Shown: piece by piece, positions 9,953-20,594 of the stretch
Layout of the letters: each line of letters opens with the position of its first letter
How positions within the stretch are numbered: position 1 is the stretch's first letter
Assembly (NCBI RefSeq): GCF_028502605.1
Contig: NC_079237.1
Location: 992,001-1,056,000, forward strand
DNA length: 64,000 nt
Source of the DNA: Trichoderma breve
Taxonomy: Eukaryota > Ascomycota > Sordariomycetes > Hypocreales > Hypocreaceae
Direction: 5' to 3'
Notes under the pieces: model-generated
What the model was told of the DNA's origin: nothing
What the model saw: only the letters and a program-made list of their open reading frames with translations
Databases searched by the model: none
Position numbers and translations under genes: made by a program

Positions 9953-11972
9953 ATGGCCTCACTTCTCGACTCGGTCAAGACCCTCAGCCTCAATGGCTCC
10001 GTAAAGGAGGTCAACGGCGACAAGATTGCCATTCGCAACATCTGCTGCGTTGGCGCTGGCTATGTCGGTATGTCACCCCTGCCTCTCGTTTATTTGTCTG
10101 TGTCTGTCGACCGACTCCGCTGTCGACTCTTAACCGGGACTCGAACCGAACTGACGGCTGGACAGGTGGCCCTACCGCCGCGGTCATTGCTTTCCAGAAC
10201 CCTCACATCAAGGTCACCGTTGTCGACCGAGACGTGACCCGTATCCGCCGATGGAACTCGCGCCATCCTCCCATCTACGAGCCCGGCCTGCACGACATTG
10301 TCCGCATTGCCCGTGATGGCGGCCGCGAGACCGACATCTCTGGCCAGTCCTCCGAGGGAATCGCCTCCGAGAAGGGCGAGACCAAGGTTGCTCGCCGAGA
10401 GGGCAACCTCTTCTTCAGCACCGACGTCGCCGGCCACATTGCCGAGGCCGACATTGTCCTGGTGGCCGTCAACACCCCCACCAAGGAGCGCGGTGTTGGT
10501 GCCGGCAGCGCCACAGACATGACTGCTTTCGAGGCCGTCACTGGCTTCGTGGCCCAGTATGCGCGTGAGGGCGCCATCATTGTCGAGAAGAGCACTGTTC
10601 CCTGCCGAACTGCTCAGCTCGTGGCAGACACTGTAAGTAGCCTGTATCCACGTCATCCGGAAATGCCCAAGATTCAATTCTGACCTCCATTCTCTCATAG
10701 CTCGCCATGCACCGCCCCGGTGTCCACTTCGAGATCCTGTCCAACCCCGAGTTTTTGGCCGCCGGTACCGCCGTCAACGATTTGCTGTACCCCGACCGAA
10801 TCCTCATCGGCTCCGCTCCCACTCCCTCCGGCAAGCGGGCCGCCGAGGCTCTGCTCGAGGTCTACGCCGCTTGGGTTCCTCGTGAGCGTATCCTGACTAC
10901 CAACGTGTGGTCATCTGAGCTTGCCAAGCTGGTCGCCAACTCCATGCTGGCCCAGCGAATTTCCAGCATCAACTCCATCTCTGCCGTCTGCGAGCAGACT
11001 GGCGCTGATGTCGACGAGGTCGCCCGTGCCATCGGTGTCGATCCCCGTATCGGTAACAAGTTCTTGATGGCCGGTATTGGTTTCGGCGGCAGCTGCTTCA
11101 AGAAGGACGTTCTCAACCTCGTCTACCTGGCCGACACTATGGGCCTCCCTGAAGTTGGTGAATACTGGAGACAGGTTGTCAAGATGAACGAGTACGCTCG
11201 TGATCGATTCACCAACCGCGTGATCAAATGCCTCAACAACACCCTTGTTGGCAAAAAGGTCACCATCCTCGGCTACGCCTTCAAGAAGAACACCTCAGAT
11301 ACTCGTGAGGCTCCTGCTCTGGAGATGATCAAGACGCTCCTGGAGGAGCGACCCCGCGAGATCGCTGTCTTCGACCCTTGCTGCAACCCGTTTGTCGTCA
11401 AGAACGAGATCAAGGCCCTTCTCGGACCCGAAATCACAGCCAGCGTCCACGTCTACGGCAATGCCTACGACGCCTGCAAGGACAGCACAGCGGTCGTCAT
11501 CGCTACCGAGTTCGACGAGTTCCGCAACCAGCCCATCCCCGTGGCTGCTCCCAAGCCCGTAGATCAGCCCGAGCCCAAGATGCTTGGCCGCAAGCCCAAC
11601 CCCAAGGCAGACCCCAGACCGTTCAAGGAGTCGGCCCCCACAGAGAACGATCTCTTGGCGCTGCACAAGCACCTGGTGCAGCGCGACGGCCAGACTTCCG
11701 ATGACCCTCTGGACCGATTCAACGTCGAGCCCGACTGCGACGAGAGCTGCCCCGACTGCATCCAGGCCAAGGAGAGCAAAGAGACGGGCTTTGCCACTGG
11801 CATGGGCAGCGCCGAAGAGTACAAGCCCAAGGAGCGACTGGACTGGGTGCGCATTGCCGAGACCATGGCCAAGCCCCGATGGGTGTTTGACGGCCGCGGT
11901 GTCATTGACTCTCGCGAGATGGTCAAGCTGGGAGTTCGCGTCGAGAGTGTCGGTCGCCAGCACCGCTTCTAG
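9953..11972 (+). CDS. UDP-glucose 6-dehydrogenase
   Basis: Oxidises UDP-glucose to UDP-glucuronate with two NAD+, feeding UDP-xylose and glucuronate glycans in the cytosol. Exons 9953-10067, 10166-10632, 10701-11972: 1854 nt, 617 aa. ATG 9953 is in a good context (ACCATGG). The Rossmann motif GAGYVG is at residues 34-39 and is completed across intron 1. Next come VNTPTK, EKSTVPCRTA, the SNPEFLAAGTAVNDL active-site loop, and GFGGSCFKKD with the catalytic Cys at about residue 326. The third domain carries GYAFKKNTSDTRE. Compared with animal enzymes (about 494 aa) there is an insertion of about 105 residues (roughly 469-573), Pro/Lys/Asp-rich with a CDESCPDC cysteine cluster, before the final FDGRGVIDSREM block. 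Codon use strongly favours C endings, suggesting high expression. Confidence 0.95.
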
Positions 11973-12539
11973 GTGCGTGATATAATGTCGGTGGTTTTTC
12001 TTCTTTGTTAAAGGGCGGCTGCGATACGACCTTTTACTCCTTTTTTGAGGCTGTGCATCGGTAATGCAGGTGGGCCTAGAACAAAACTACCTTATTGTTT
12101 TAATTAACCTTTGGATCCTTTGGATGACATTGTGCGGCGGCAGATGTGAGACATTCTGCATCACTTGGGAAAGAATTTGTTTGGTGGCTTGGGAAGAGGA
12201 AAAGAAAAGAGCGGTCACCATGCGAGACTTGGACGGGGGTGGTTTTGACCAGCCTCTAGATTAAATTGGATTAAGCAATCTAGAAACGAATACCTGATAC
12301 AATATTTTAATTCTGAGTCATGAAGTGAAGACATGCGAATCCCGTGTTAGAAAATGAACAAATGTATATACCAACAATCTATATGCTTGCTAAGGGGTAT
12401 CTGAAACAGTTTTCTATAAGACTTTCACATCTTGGTGTTGTCTTTTGCATTATTTACTGACATGCAGTTACACTCTACCAATTCATCTCCCACATCCTGC
12501 GCTACGTGGTCTATCGAGAAGGATCCAGGGCTAAGCCCC
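11973..12539. other. convergent intergenic
   Basis: 3' flanks of the dehydrogenase and the membrane protein. TTTTTTG and AT-rich stretches near 12040-12420 are compatible with polyadenylation. No gene seen. Confidence 0.45.
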
Positions 12540-13551
12540 TTAGACGTTGCTTTTATCGGCGAGCTGTGTAACTCTCTCTGTCTCCACAGACGGGACGCCT
12601 CGGTCAGGTGGAATCGAGAAGCCGGTATAAATGTAAGTGAGCACGACAATGTACTCTGGGAGCAGAGCCATCAATCCAAAGGCCACGGCATTTCCCTCGA
12701 TGGGATTAAAGGGCGAAGTGGCGCTGTCTTGAAGAGCGACTTCCAGGAGACCAAAGATTGTACGAATGATGAGGAATGGGGATGCGAGGAGACCGCCGCG
12801 CAAGACCTGAGGTGTTCACATTATCAGCATTCTCTCTTTCATACGTGTAAGTTTGCGAGAGGTGGGTTTTGACATACGATTTGGCTGCTGGGGAGGAGAG
12901 TGTGCTTCTTTCGCCAGAAAAAGGCCATCATGGAGATGAGCACGGCGAGCATGACGGCAAAAACAATGTAGCCGACGAGAGTAAGTGTGCGGCTGGTGTT
13001 CATCGCGGACGGGGTGCCGATGGAGCTGACGCCGCCGCCGGCGGAGAGGAGGCCGATGGCGACGAAGATGCAGAGACGCATGATGACGCCGATTTTGTTG
13101 GCTCGGGGGTTGGAGCTGTAGTTGTCGAGAAGGCTGTCGAATATTTCATCAATCTTTTATTCTTCTGGTGGTGGAAGGGGTTGATGGGGGAATGTAGAGA
13201 CTTACACGATGCGGACGTAGCCGAGTGTAGCGATGATGAGAGGAACAACACCGACGTTGAGGAGGATGATGGCTGCGACGTAGAGTCCGATGCTGGGCTT
13301 TTGTTCGAGGGCGATGATGACTGGGCCGCCAGCGAGACGCACTATTCAAGCAAGATCAAGTCAGATTTTGTTGATGGATGATTTTTGATAGGGGATTGTA
13401 GAGATGTACTTAGACTAAAGGGAATCATGGGCCACCAGGCGAGGCGTGGGCGGATTCTGCCGTTGCGCTTCATGAGCCAGATGGCGGTTGGGACGATGGG
13501 CACGTAGAAGATGATTTGGGCGATGCCCAGGGACTCGTGGGAGTTGAGCAT
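12540..13551 (-). CDS. fungal multi-spanning integral membrane protein (DUF7702-like)
   Basis: Exons 13410-13551, 13206-13341, 12878-13133, 12540-12806: 801 nt, 266 aa. Starts MLNSHESLGIAQIIFYVPIVP. Splicing joins IPFSL to MRLAGGPVIIALEQKPS, then GYVRIV to LLDNYSSNPRANK and SSQIV to LRGGLLASPFLIIRTIFG, each restoring one frame. I count about seven hydrophobic segments, with short charged loops (MKRNGR, EQK, WRKKH) and a soluble polar tail. The layout (N-terminal IAQIIFYVP, RLAGG in helix 2, LRGGLLASPFLIIR in helix 6) recalls a fungus-only family of seven-helix proteins, sometimes annotated as DUF7702. Function unknown. Confidence 0.75.
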
Positions 13552-14934
13552 ATTTGGAGGTTGCTTGTATCTATCCTGGGGAGGTTGTCACTTGTTGAAT
13601 GGCGGACAGATGTCAAAGTTGTTGTCTGCACCAAGAGGCCGAATGTTCACAACTCACTGAAGAAGGCGGAAGCATCGAGACTTTTTAAATACATCCACCA
13701 AAGATCCCATCGCAACACAGCCGCCAACATGCATATAAACGCGCCCAATCCAAGCCCTTCCCATCTAAAAAGGCAGCCCCCAGGGCCAACAATGCCCCGA
13801 GATTATCCTCCTAGAGCTTGCCGGCTTCCGGGGCCGACGAATCACATCGAAGCGGCTCTGTTCAGCTGAGGGCGAATACACGTAAAACTCGGCGATCAGC
13901 TCGTGGCATGATGCTTCAAAGGGGATAAACCCGCCCCTCCTCCTCCAACCTTATTATCTCTAGGCGAAATGGGATGGGCTTTTTGGCTTGTGTTTAGCGG
14001 TTTGATGATCTTCACATAGTTATTTCGGCTTGATGCTTATTGGTGTTCCTTGATGGCTTGCTTTTTTCGTGGTATAAAGCCGTTTTGGGGTTAAGGCTGG
14101 ACTGGTTTCTTTCTAGTGTGAGAGGCTGATTGGTTGGAGGCGAGATTGTGTTAGTTGTGAATAGCAAGAATCGAAGCTTGAAATACGCGAGAGATACGAT
14201 ACAATGCGACACGGCAACTGGAAGAGAATGCTACTAGTAAGACTTTTTGTACATGAGCCCCCTTGCGTCCTGCACGAGGTGCTTCGAGACAATCTTCGCT
14301 TCCCCCGAAAGTCTCAATTCATGAGCAAGTTGACGCAGGTGGCCCTAGTTACCTGACTTTCATTTCGTGCCATCATGCCGCTTTGGGGTTGGTTAAGTGC
14401 CTGAGCCACATTGGACGACGTGGGACGAATCCGACATGGCTGGTGCCACATGGCTTGGATCGTGTTAGGCTGCCGTGAGTTATAGCCTCTTTTTCTGTTC
14501 TGTTCTTCTTCTCTTCTCTTTCTGCTTTGGGGGCTTGCCGGTAGCTGGAGAGGCCGCCAAGATGCGATCAAGATGGAGGTGTCGGCAGTGCTCAATGAGG
14601 CTATGGATGCAGTTTTACGTCATGGTTGAGAGAGTTATGCTACCATACGCGTTGGAAGGGAGGCTGAATCTTGTAAGTGGAACTAAGTGCATACAGACAC
14701 GCAATCAGAGAGGCTGTAAAGGCTACAGTCTACTAGAACTACATAAGAGCCATGCAAGAGTCGTATCTCGGAAATGGACGATATTGGCAAAGCAGATGAC
14801 GACAGGATTATAACAAATGTATAGAGGATCAAGATATATGCTCTTCCCAGATTTAATAAGAGACCTGATCTTTATTGTTCACTAGTGTCTCACTTATATA
14901 TTCACATCTTGATCAGTCGGCACACTCTCTGCTC
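13552..14934. other. intergenic, no gene seen
   Basis: About 1.4 kb between the promoter side of the membrane protein and the 3' end of the GTPase gene. Several frames of 60-110 codons, none with start context, splice support or family features. Confidence 0.4.
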
Positions 14935-15942
14935 TCAGTTGTCAACATTCACCACCAGAGCAGGAGACAAGGCAAACGCAAAATCCAACTCATCAATGTA
15001 AGCAGTAGCCGGGTCCTTGGGCGACGCATTTTGCCGCATGAAGCTCCTCATTGACCGCGAGGATACAACGTAATCCCTAACTTGGACTTCACGCTCCGGC
15101 CAAGAGGCAGCGATTTGCTCCTGGCAGCGCTCGATGTCTTCACGGACCTCACTGAGAAATATCTGCCTTGCTTCCTCCAAGTTGTTGCACTCTTTATCAT
15201 ACTCGTAGTTTCTTATATAGCTGTCGGATTTAGTTCGGACGGCTAGGCATTTTTGATTGGAAAGGATGCACATTTTGAGCAAGCGGATGTCGGCCTGGCG
15301 GATGTTAGCTATCAGAAGAGCACACAAGTAACGTTAGGAGGATAACGTACTTGGGTCAACGTGGTATCGTGGACAAGGACAACAGTATCAAAAGCATACA
15401 GCATTTGATCGTGGTAGTATTGGAATGCCGGCACATCCTGGGTTCCCGCGCCGGGAACGTCGTAGAGCAACATCTCTGGGTGGTTGGGAATCTCATGGCG
15501 AGTTATACCCATCGTAACTTGATTAGAGCCCACGCGGGCAGCACCATCATCGTTTCCGCCTTTATCGCAAAGAGAATTGATGAGTGATGATTTGCCAACA
15601 TTGACGTTGCCGGCGAAGACAATATTTTGTTTGCCTGTGGCATAACCCACCGTCTCCTGAGCGCTGACTATAAGGTCTTCTGTGATCGTTGGCTGATCTG
15701 TATCATAGCCACTAGCATGAGGATTAATTAAATGTGCATCATTAACCTATTAATAAGATAAACATGACTTACAGCTCATTCAGAAGTGCTAGCCGTCTTT
15801 GCTCGCTTTCCCGTTCTTTTTCCTCCGACTCCCTGAGCTTCCGCTGGGCTTCGCGAGCTCTCCTTTGAGGACGTGCGACTATCTCCTCATAGCCCTTCCA
15901 GAGACCAGCCACTGCCCCTGGGATAAGAGGAATCCATGCCAT
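14935..15942 (-). CDS. IRG-like (immunity-related GTPase type) GTP-binding protein
   Basis: Exons 15773-15942, 15351-15711, 14935-15294: 891 nt, 296 aa. ATG 15942 opens MAWIPLIPGAVAGLWKGYEEIV; an ATG six codons upstream is also possible. A hydrophobic start is followed by a charged coiled-coil-like segment (about residues 27-55, RRAREAQRKLRESEEKER). The G domain follows: P-loop GNVNVGKSS (about 91-99), a switch region with TMGITRHE, G3 as YDVPGAG (Asp about 141), and G4 as TKSD (198-201). YDVPG followed by GxGT, the size and the small helical C-terminus match IRG/p47-type GTPases rather than Ras or septins. In animals these act on membranes and vacuoles; the role in fungi is not established. 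The hydrophobic N-terminus suggests membrane association. Confidence 0.72.
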
Positions 15943-17261
15943 ATTTTCTTGATGACACAAAGCGGATGGTTGTTGTTAAGAAGACTGCGTTCCTTCTTGA
16001 TGAACGAGGAGTAGACGGCACAACGAGGGGCATTTATAACCCGCGAACAAAGTGTATGAGAAGAATCCGATTCAAACGTCTTGACTTTCTCTCGAGTGCG
16101 GGGTAAGAAATGATACATTATTGCTTGTTGCGTTTTCCCTTGCATGAAGCCACATTCAGCCTCGCCAGGCAACAACAGACAAGTTCACCGAAAGCGGTGT
16201 TGATTCGTCAGTTACAGCAAGATGATCGTAGCATATCAAGGAAATGTATAAACAAACGTCTGCCAAGATTTATCTTCCTTTTCGTAATTGTACTTGACAT
16301 CATAAGATTCAGTTATGTGTCCGGTTGCTTTGGCTAGTCATTTGAGCGTTCAGCAGTCTTCCTTGCCTGCGAAAGTGGTGCTCTCAAGATCTATGCAAAC
16401 ACAGCCAATCATCACGATCTATGATTCATCACCACGCCAATTCATGTTAAATAGCTGGTATAATTGATTCATCTCGTCTTTTCTGCATGCTTTTACAAAC
16501 TATACACCGAAAGCCGCCATCTCGTACGGAATGACAGGCGGCTGCCGAAAGCGGATAAAAGGTCTCCACGATCTTGTTTCGCATTGCGTTTCGCGCTGTC
16601 ACGGCTCTGCCCGCCTCGCAGAAGCACCGCAGCTAGATTGTTTCAGAGCCCGGTCAGGGAGTCACGGGTTGAACCTTGATGAATGTTGGAGTTGACAGCT
16701 GCCAAGCGGCATCGCGCATCTTTTCTGGGTGAATCAATGTCTGTGCATTGCTGTGCCGACAGCCAGATCGGCCGTGCTTCATCAAGGATCAATAATACAT
16801 CCAAGAGTTTTATCCGCGAAAAAGATTCTTCATTCTTCAATCGCGCTTTATTGCCAAGTATATAATCCGTATGCTAGCTGACTTACTGATTCAACACTTT
16901 ACAGGAGTAGATGGTCGTGTCAAGTTGATTCTCCTCGGTCGAGGGTGGCCACAGAACCCCTTTGCCACGTTTCAGCAAGAACTGCCTCCTGCCAAACTGA
17001 CTAGCCGTGAGATTCTACGTAGTATATACATCCCCTACTTATCTTCTACTCATTAGTATGCAGTGTCCTGTAGATCTGATACTGTGGCACGAACCAAGCA
17101 AAATCGTAAACTTACATGATTGCACCATCTCTTACTCTTCCTCTCTGTTCCATTTAAGAAAAGATACCCGACTACAATCAACATCTCTGTGTAGCGTTCG
17201 ATCTTTTCACATACTACAGCCGGCCTTTCGGAGTCGGGTAGGCAGTGAGTGGCTCCTCGAC
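15943..17261. other. divergent intergenic
   Basis: About 1.3 kb between two genes transcribed away from each other, so it should hold both promoters. TATATAATCC at 16859-16868 is TATA-like but far from either start. No gene seen. Confidence 0.45.
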
Positions 17262-18290
17262 ATGAAGGCCTGTCATCCCATCCTATTCGTCTTATTCGCC
17301 ATCGCAGCCGGAGAAGCGCTCCCCCCTAATGCAGTTCCTGTCATGTGTGCCGCCATCTGCGGACCAATCGTGGAGCTGAGTTCCATGTGCAGCCCAAAGA
17401 GATCATTGGAAGGATCAGAAAGCGATCATTTGGACCTGAGGGCGCGCCTCAGACAGGTCAAGAGGCAAAACGAGAACCAATTTGACGAAAGGGCTCGAAT
17501 TGAGAAGCGCTTCTCGGTCATTGTTCCAGCGCCGACAACATTTCCTCCTGATTTGCTAGCTGGACAATATCCAGCAGCCTCGTCCCCTATACCAGAGATA
17601 ACAACACCATTGTCACAATCCCCGGCGCCTGTTCCTCCACAATATTACTCTCCTCCTGCTCAGTCTCCGCCAGCCGCCGCTCCAGCTCCAGCTCTTCCAA
17701 CTACACCTAATTATCTACCTCCATCAACTCTTCAACCAGTACCTCAGTCTCCTACATCATCTGCAACATGGAGTGGTCAGCCCACCTCCATTTCCGCCCC
17801 GACTAGGACAGCAAAGAGTGCATCTACAACTTCCAAGCATCAAACATCTATGCATCCGACCATAATAGGCGCAAGTGGAGACGATGGCGATTTGACTGGT
17901 GGATGGGGAGAGACGGAAAATGCAGAAGAGAAATGCGTATGTTTAAACAATAGCTTTAATGTGGCAGAGATTGCTGGGTTATGCGCGAGTTGCATAAGTA
18001 TGAAGGCGGATACGCAAAATAGTGAGCGTCATCGTCCGTCCCTCCATCGTTTCTCTTGCCATGACTAATAACGGGTTGTAGATATGGATGTAATCATGTC
18101 TGTATGTCAATTCTCTCCACAACAATATAGTCCAGACAAGGACAGCTTGGTGAGCAATATCTGGGTTAAGGCCGCCAGACCAACAGCTACAAGCAGGTCA
18201 AATGGAGCTTCTCGATCGACTGGATTTATACGTTTGGGATCGGTATTCAGTGCGATGAGTTTCGCCATCGCGGCATTAATGATGTTATGA
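17262..18290 (+). CDS. secreted GPI-anchored Pro/Ser-rich protein with Cys modules
   Basis: Exons 17262-18021 and 18082-18290: 969 nt, 322 aa. I chose ATG 17262 because it gives a clean signal peptide (MKACHPILFVLFAIAAGEA). A short module with three cysteines (MCAAICGPIVELSSMC) is followed by three dibasic KR sites (PKRS, VKRQ, EKRF), a Pro/Ser/Thr-rich stretch of about 130 residues rich in PP, SP and AP, and a second Cys module (KCVCLNNSFNVAEIAGLCASCI) that continues through the intron to MSVCQF. The end (FSAMSFAIAALMML) is hydrophobic after small residues, as for GPI attachment. The Pro/Ser region is probably O-mannosylated. The Cys pattern around the intron resembles conserved fungal GPI proteins of unknown function. 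Confidence 0.72.
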
Positions 18291-18409
18291 CACGACTTTA
18301 TAACTCGGTGGAATGGCTTTGCGTACGGTTTCTGTAATGTGCTTCCTCGGTGGCGGATGGAAGTATGAGTGCAAGGAATGACAATGAAGGTCCTCAGAAG
18401 TGGCGAAGT

Positions 18410-18906
18410 CTAGATGGAAGTAGGCATAATAGAAGAAACTAGATAGATGTAGCGATAGTATCCGATATATGAAGGGCCGCATAATGCCCAATACTTATTG
18501 ACTCCTGATACCCGTTGTACATGAATGCGCAAGGTAACCGCCGAGATTCCTAGTAGCTGGCCTGGACTCCCGCCGCCGCCGCTGCTGCTTCCGACGGTAA
18601 CCCCCCTTATAAATGTTTCCCGCCGTAATTCACCGGCCTGGAGGCTCTCCGTAAAAGGGCAGTCCCTTTGATGTGGCCGAACTCGCCACAGTTGTGGCAC
18701 CGTCCTCTGCAGGTCGTTGGCCAGGCAGCCGGTGAAGGGGGAATCACCATTGAGGAGGAGGCGGCGGCGACGTCGGAGGTGGTGATGTTGATGGTGGTGT
18801 CGGCGGCGGTCGTGGCAGCAGCTTGTGCCGCTGCCTGCTGCTCCAGAGTAGCAATATGATGCCGGAGCTCGGCGTTATGAGAGATTGTAACTACGGGCAG
18901 AGCCAC
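18410..18906 (-). pseudogene. retroelement gag-like relic with zinc knuckle, frameshifted
   Basis: Minus-strand reading from about 18906 gives a Gln/Ala/Thr-rich segment (ELRHHIATLEQQ, then AAAQAAATTAADTT) and CRGRCHNCGEFGHIK, the first part of a CX2CX4HX4C zinc knuckle. The fourth Cys is absent in that frame but appears one base out: DCPFTESLQAGELRRETF, continuing to a Gly/Ser tail (GSSSGGGGSPGQ). A one-base deletion after the His-Ile-Lys codons (near 18670) explains this. There is no in-frame ATG at its start (GTG). Knuckles of this type belong to gag or ORF1 proteins of retroelements. No reverse transcriptase follows, so this is a fragment. Confidence 0.6.
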
Positions 18907-18956
18907 CGATCCTACAGAATAAGTGCCATTAATTTACGAAATGAAACAAAACTTTT

Positions 18957-19010
18957 CTTCTTCGCCTCCTCAGCAAGCCGAGAAAGCAATGAAAAAAAAA
19001 AAAAAAAAAA
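18957..19010 (+). repeat. 35-nt tag plus oligo(A), copy 1
   Basis: Tag 18957-18991 (starts CTTCTTCGCCTCC, ends AAAGCAATG) followed by 19 A residues (18992-19010). The same 35 nt with one change lies inverted at 45995-46029, also next to a homopolymer (13 T at 45982-45994). Beyond the tag the two loci do not obviously match. Confidence 0.85.
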
Positions 19011-19148
19011 TCCTGACATAAGGTCAATCAGGGTCCAGACATAAGCTCAATCTGGGACTGGTCTTTCTCCAACTGTCCTGGCATAAGGTCAATCAGGACC
19101 CAGGCATTATCCAGCCTGCAATTGTCCTGACATATGGTCAATCAGGAC
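19011..19148. repeat. hairpin array 1 (conserved loop, covarying stems)
   Basis: Five short palindromes. Stems: CCTGA/TCAGG (19012-19016 with 19028-19032), CCAGA/TCTGG (19035-19039 with 19051-19055), GTCCTG/CAGGAC (19075-19080 with 19094-19099), CAGGC/GCCTG (19101-19105 with 19114-19118), GTCCTGA/TCAGGAC (19124-19130 with 19142-19148). Three have an 11-nt loop that is nearly constant (CATAAGGTCAA, CATAAGCTCAA, CATATGGTCAA). The first hairpin lies one base from the oligo(A) run. Confidence 0.8.
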
Positions 19149-19257
19149 AAACAACCATCATCAGCCACCTCAATCCAACTATCCTCGCTACAACCAATAA
19201 GGGACAACAAAACCTCTCTAAAGGTAGTGCCATCTACAACATGCCTAGCAAACATAC

Positions 19258-19276
19258 ACCTTAGCATCGCTAAGGT
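19258..19276. repeat. perfect 8-bp-stem palindrome
   Basis: ACCTTAGC ATC GCTAAGGT, a three-base loop. It lies about 110 bases beyond hairpin array 1 and just before the minisatellite; possibly part of the same structured region. Confidence 0.7.
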
Positions 19277-19300
19277 ATATGTCAACATCAAAGAGAAAGG

Positions 19301-19384
19301 AAGACGGGGAAGACGAAGACGGGGAAGACGAAGACGGGGAAGACGAAGACGGGGAAGACGAAGACGGGGAAGACGAAGACGGGG
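19301..19384. repeat. 15-bp minisatellite, about 5.6 perfect copies
   Basis: Unit AAGACGGGGAAGACG repeated without mismatch, followed by a strongly purine-rich strand to about 19600. The lack of mismatches suggests recent expansion or ongoing slippage. A frame through it would encode an Arg/Gly run; I do not think it is coding. Confidence 0.9.
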
Positions 19385-20475
19385 TGGGGGGAAGGGAAAT
19401 GGTGATGGGGATGGTGAGAGGAAGCTGAGAGAGGAAAAGTAGAAAAAGAGAAAGGAGGGGAGATGGAGGAGATGAAGCAGACTAACGAGCCCGCTTGGGA
19501 GGAGGAGGAGAAGAGGTGGAGAGGGGGTGGAAGAAGTGAAGGGGAAAGAGGAACAAGGAACAAGGACAGGAAGAGGATGGAAAGGAGTGAGGCACGGTGA
19601 CGAGTGTTAGATCTCGACACTCTAGTTGTTCATGACAGAGGGGGCAGACATTGTGTGCGTGCGTGCTTGTGTGAAGAAGAAAAAAGAAAAAGAAAGCAGA
19701 ACGAGAAACTCGACAGAAAATGTCCCACGCGTCGATTTCTCGCGTCTTAAAATAGAAGGAACGAGCTACCTGACGTAGGTAGGTTCCTTAGCTGTATCGA
19801 TAGATAGCTAGATTAGCCGAATCGGGTCGAGGCATCGAAGTGATTGTGGTCTAACAGCTCATGAGTTAACACGCGGATGTGAGCCATGGTACCACTCCTT
19901 CTCCGAATATCACCAATAGCAGCAGGGCGAACAAGAAGCATTACAAGAGGCCGTTATTTGGGCACACTGCTGTTTCTCATATATCCGTGCATATTCGAAG
20001 AGACTTTCCAGCGACCAAGATGAACGTCTGGCCCCTCTCACTAGCCAATAAATGAAGCCTGAAGCCAGAGACAGCTTTACGTTGCAACTACGTGCTGGGA
20101 AGCTCTCTCTGCGTATGCAATTCTTGGGGGACTTTCATTCATATCCGAATTTTGATTGACATTGCTTATTGGAGCTGCTTGTAACACTACATACATGTAT
20201 TCCGTAAGGCTTCACAATAGAGGTGGGGTGTAGAAGAAAAGACGTATATAGAAAAAACTACCCAAAACTAACTGCACATCCTACACAGGACATGATGCTG
20301 AGTACATGTACGACGTACGCCTCAGTTAATATCCCTGATCCGAAAATTTCAACCAGTGTTCCCTTCGTCCTATGGTTCCCTTTTTATTTCATCTCTTCCG
20401 CCTCCTCCCAATGCCCAATAATCCAAAGTCCTCTCTGAGAGAACTACACTAGATAAGCCTTTATTTTCTAATCAA
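19385..20475. other. purine-rich then AT-rich intergenic
   Basis: 19385-19600 is G/A-rich on the plus strand. The rest has no long frame. ACGTAGGTAGGT and CGATAGATAGCTAG near 19773-19812 are short simple repeats. No gene seen. Confidence 0.4.
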
Positions 20476-20594
20476 TCAGCCCAAGAGGCCCATCAAAGGC
20501 TCGGTGATAGTCGTGTTTATGTTTGTCGCCGTACCAGTGGTTATGGTGGTAGTATTTTTGACCGTTCCAATAGTCTTGGTTAAGCCAGTGTGTC
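20476..20594 (-). pseudogene. out-of-frame C-terminal tail of the repetitive glycoprotein
   Basis: Just past the stop of the large gene, another frame reads TGLTKTIGTVKNTTTITTGT and on to EPLMGLLG with stop TGA at 20476-20478. The KNTT and NTT sequons and the GLLG ending have the same style as the repeats upstream. This looks like the original C-terminus, cut off by a frameshift inside the GGLLGGLLG repeats. Confidence 0.5.

Noticed and set aside
10068..10165. tRNA-like GACTCGAACC in the first UGDH intron
   Set aside because: No acceptor stem or A box around it; the intron borders explain the segment.
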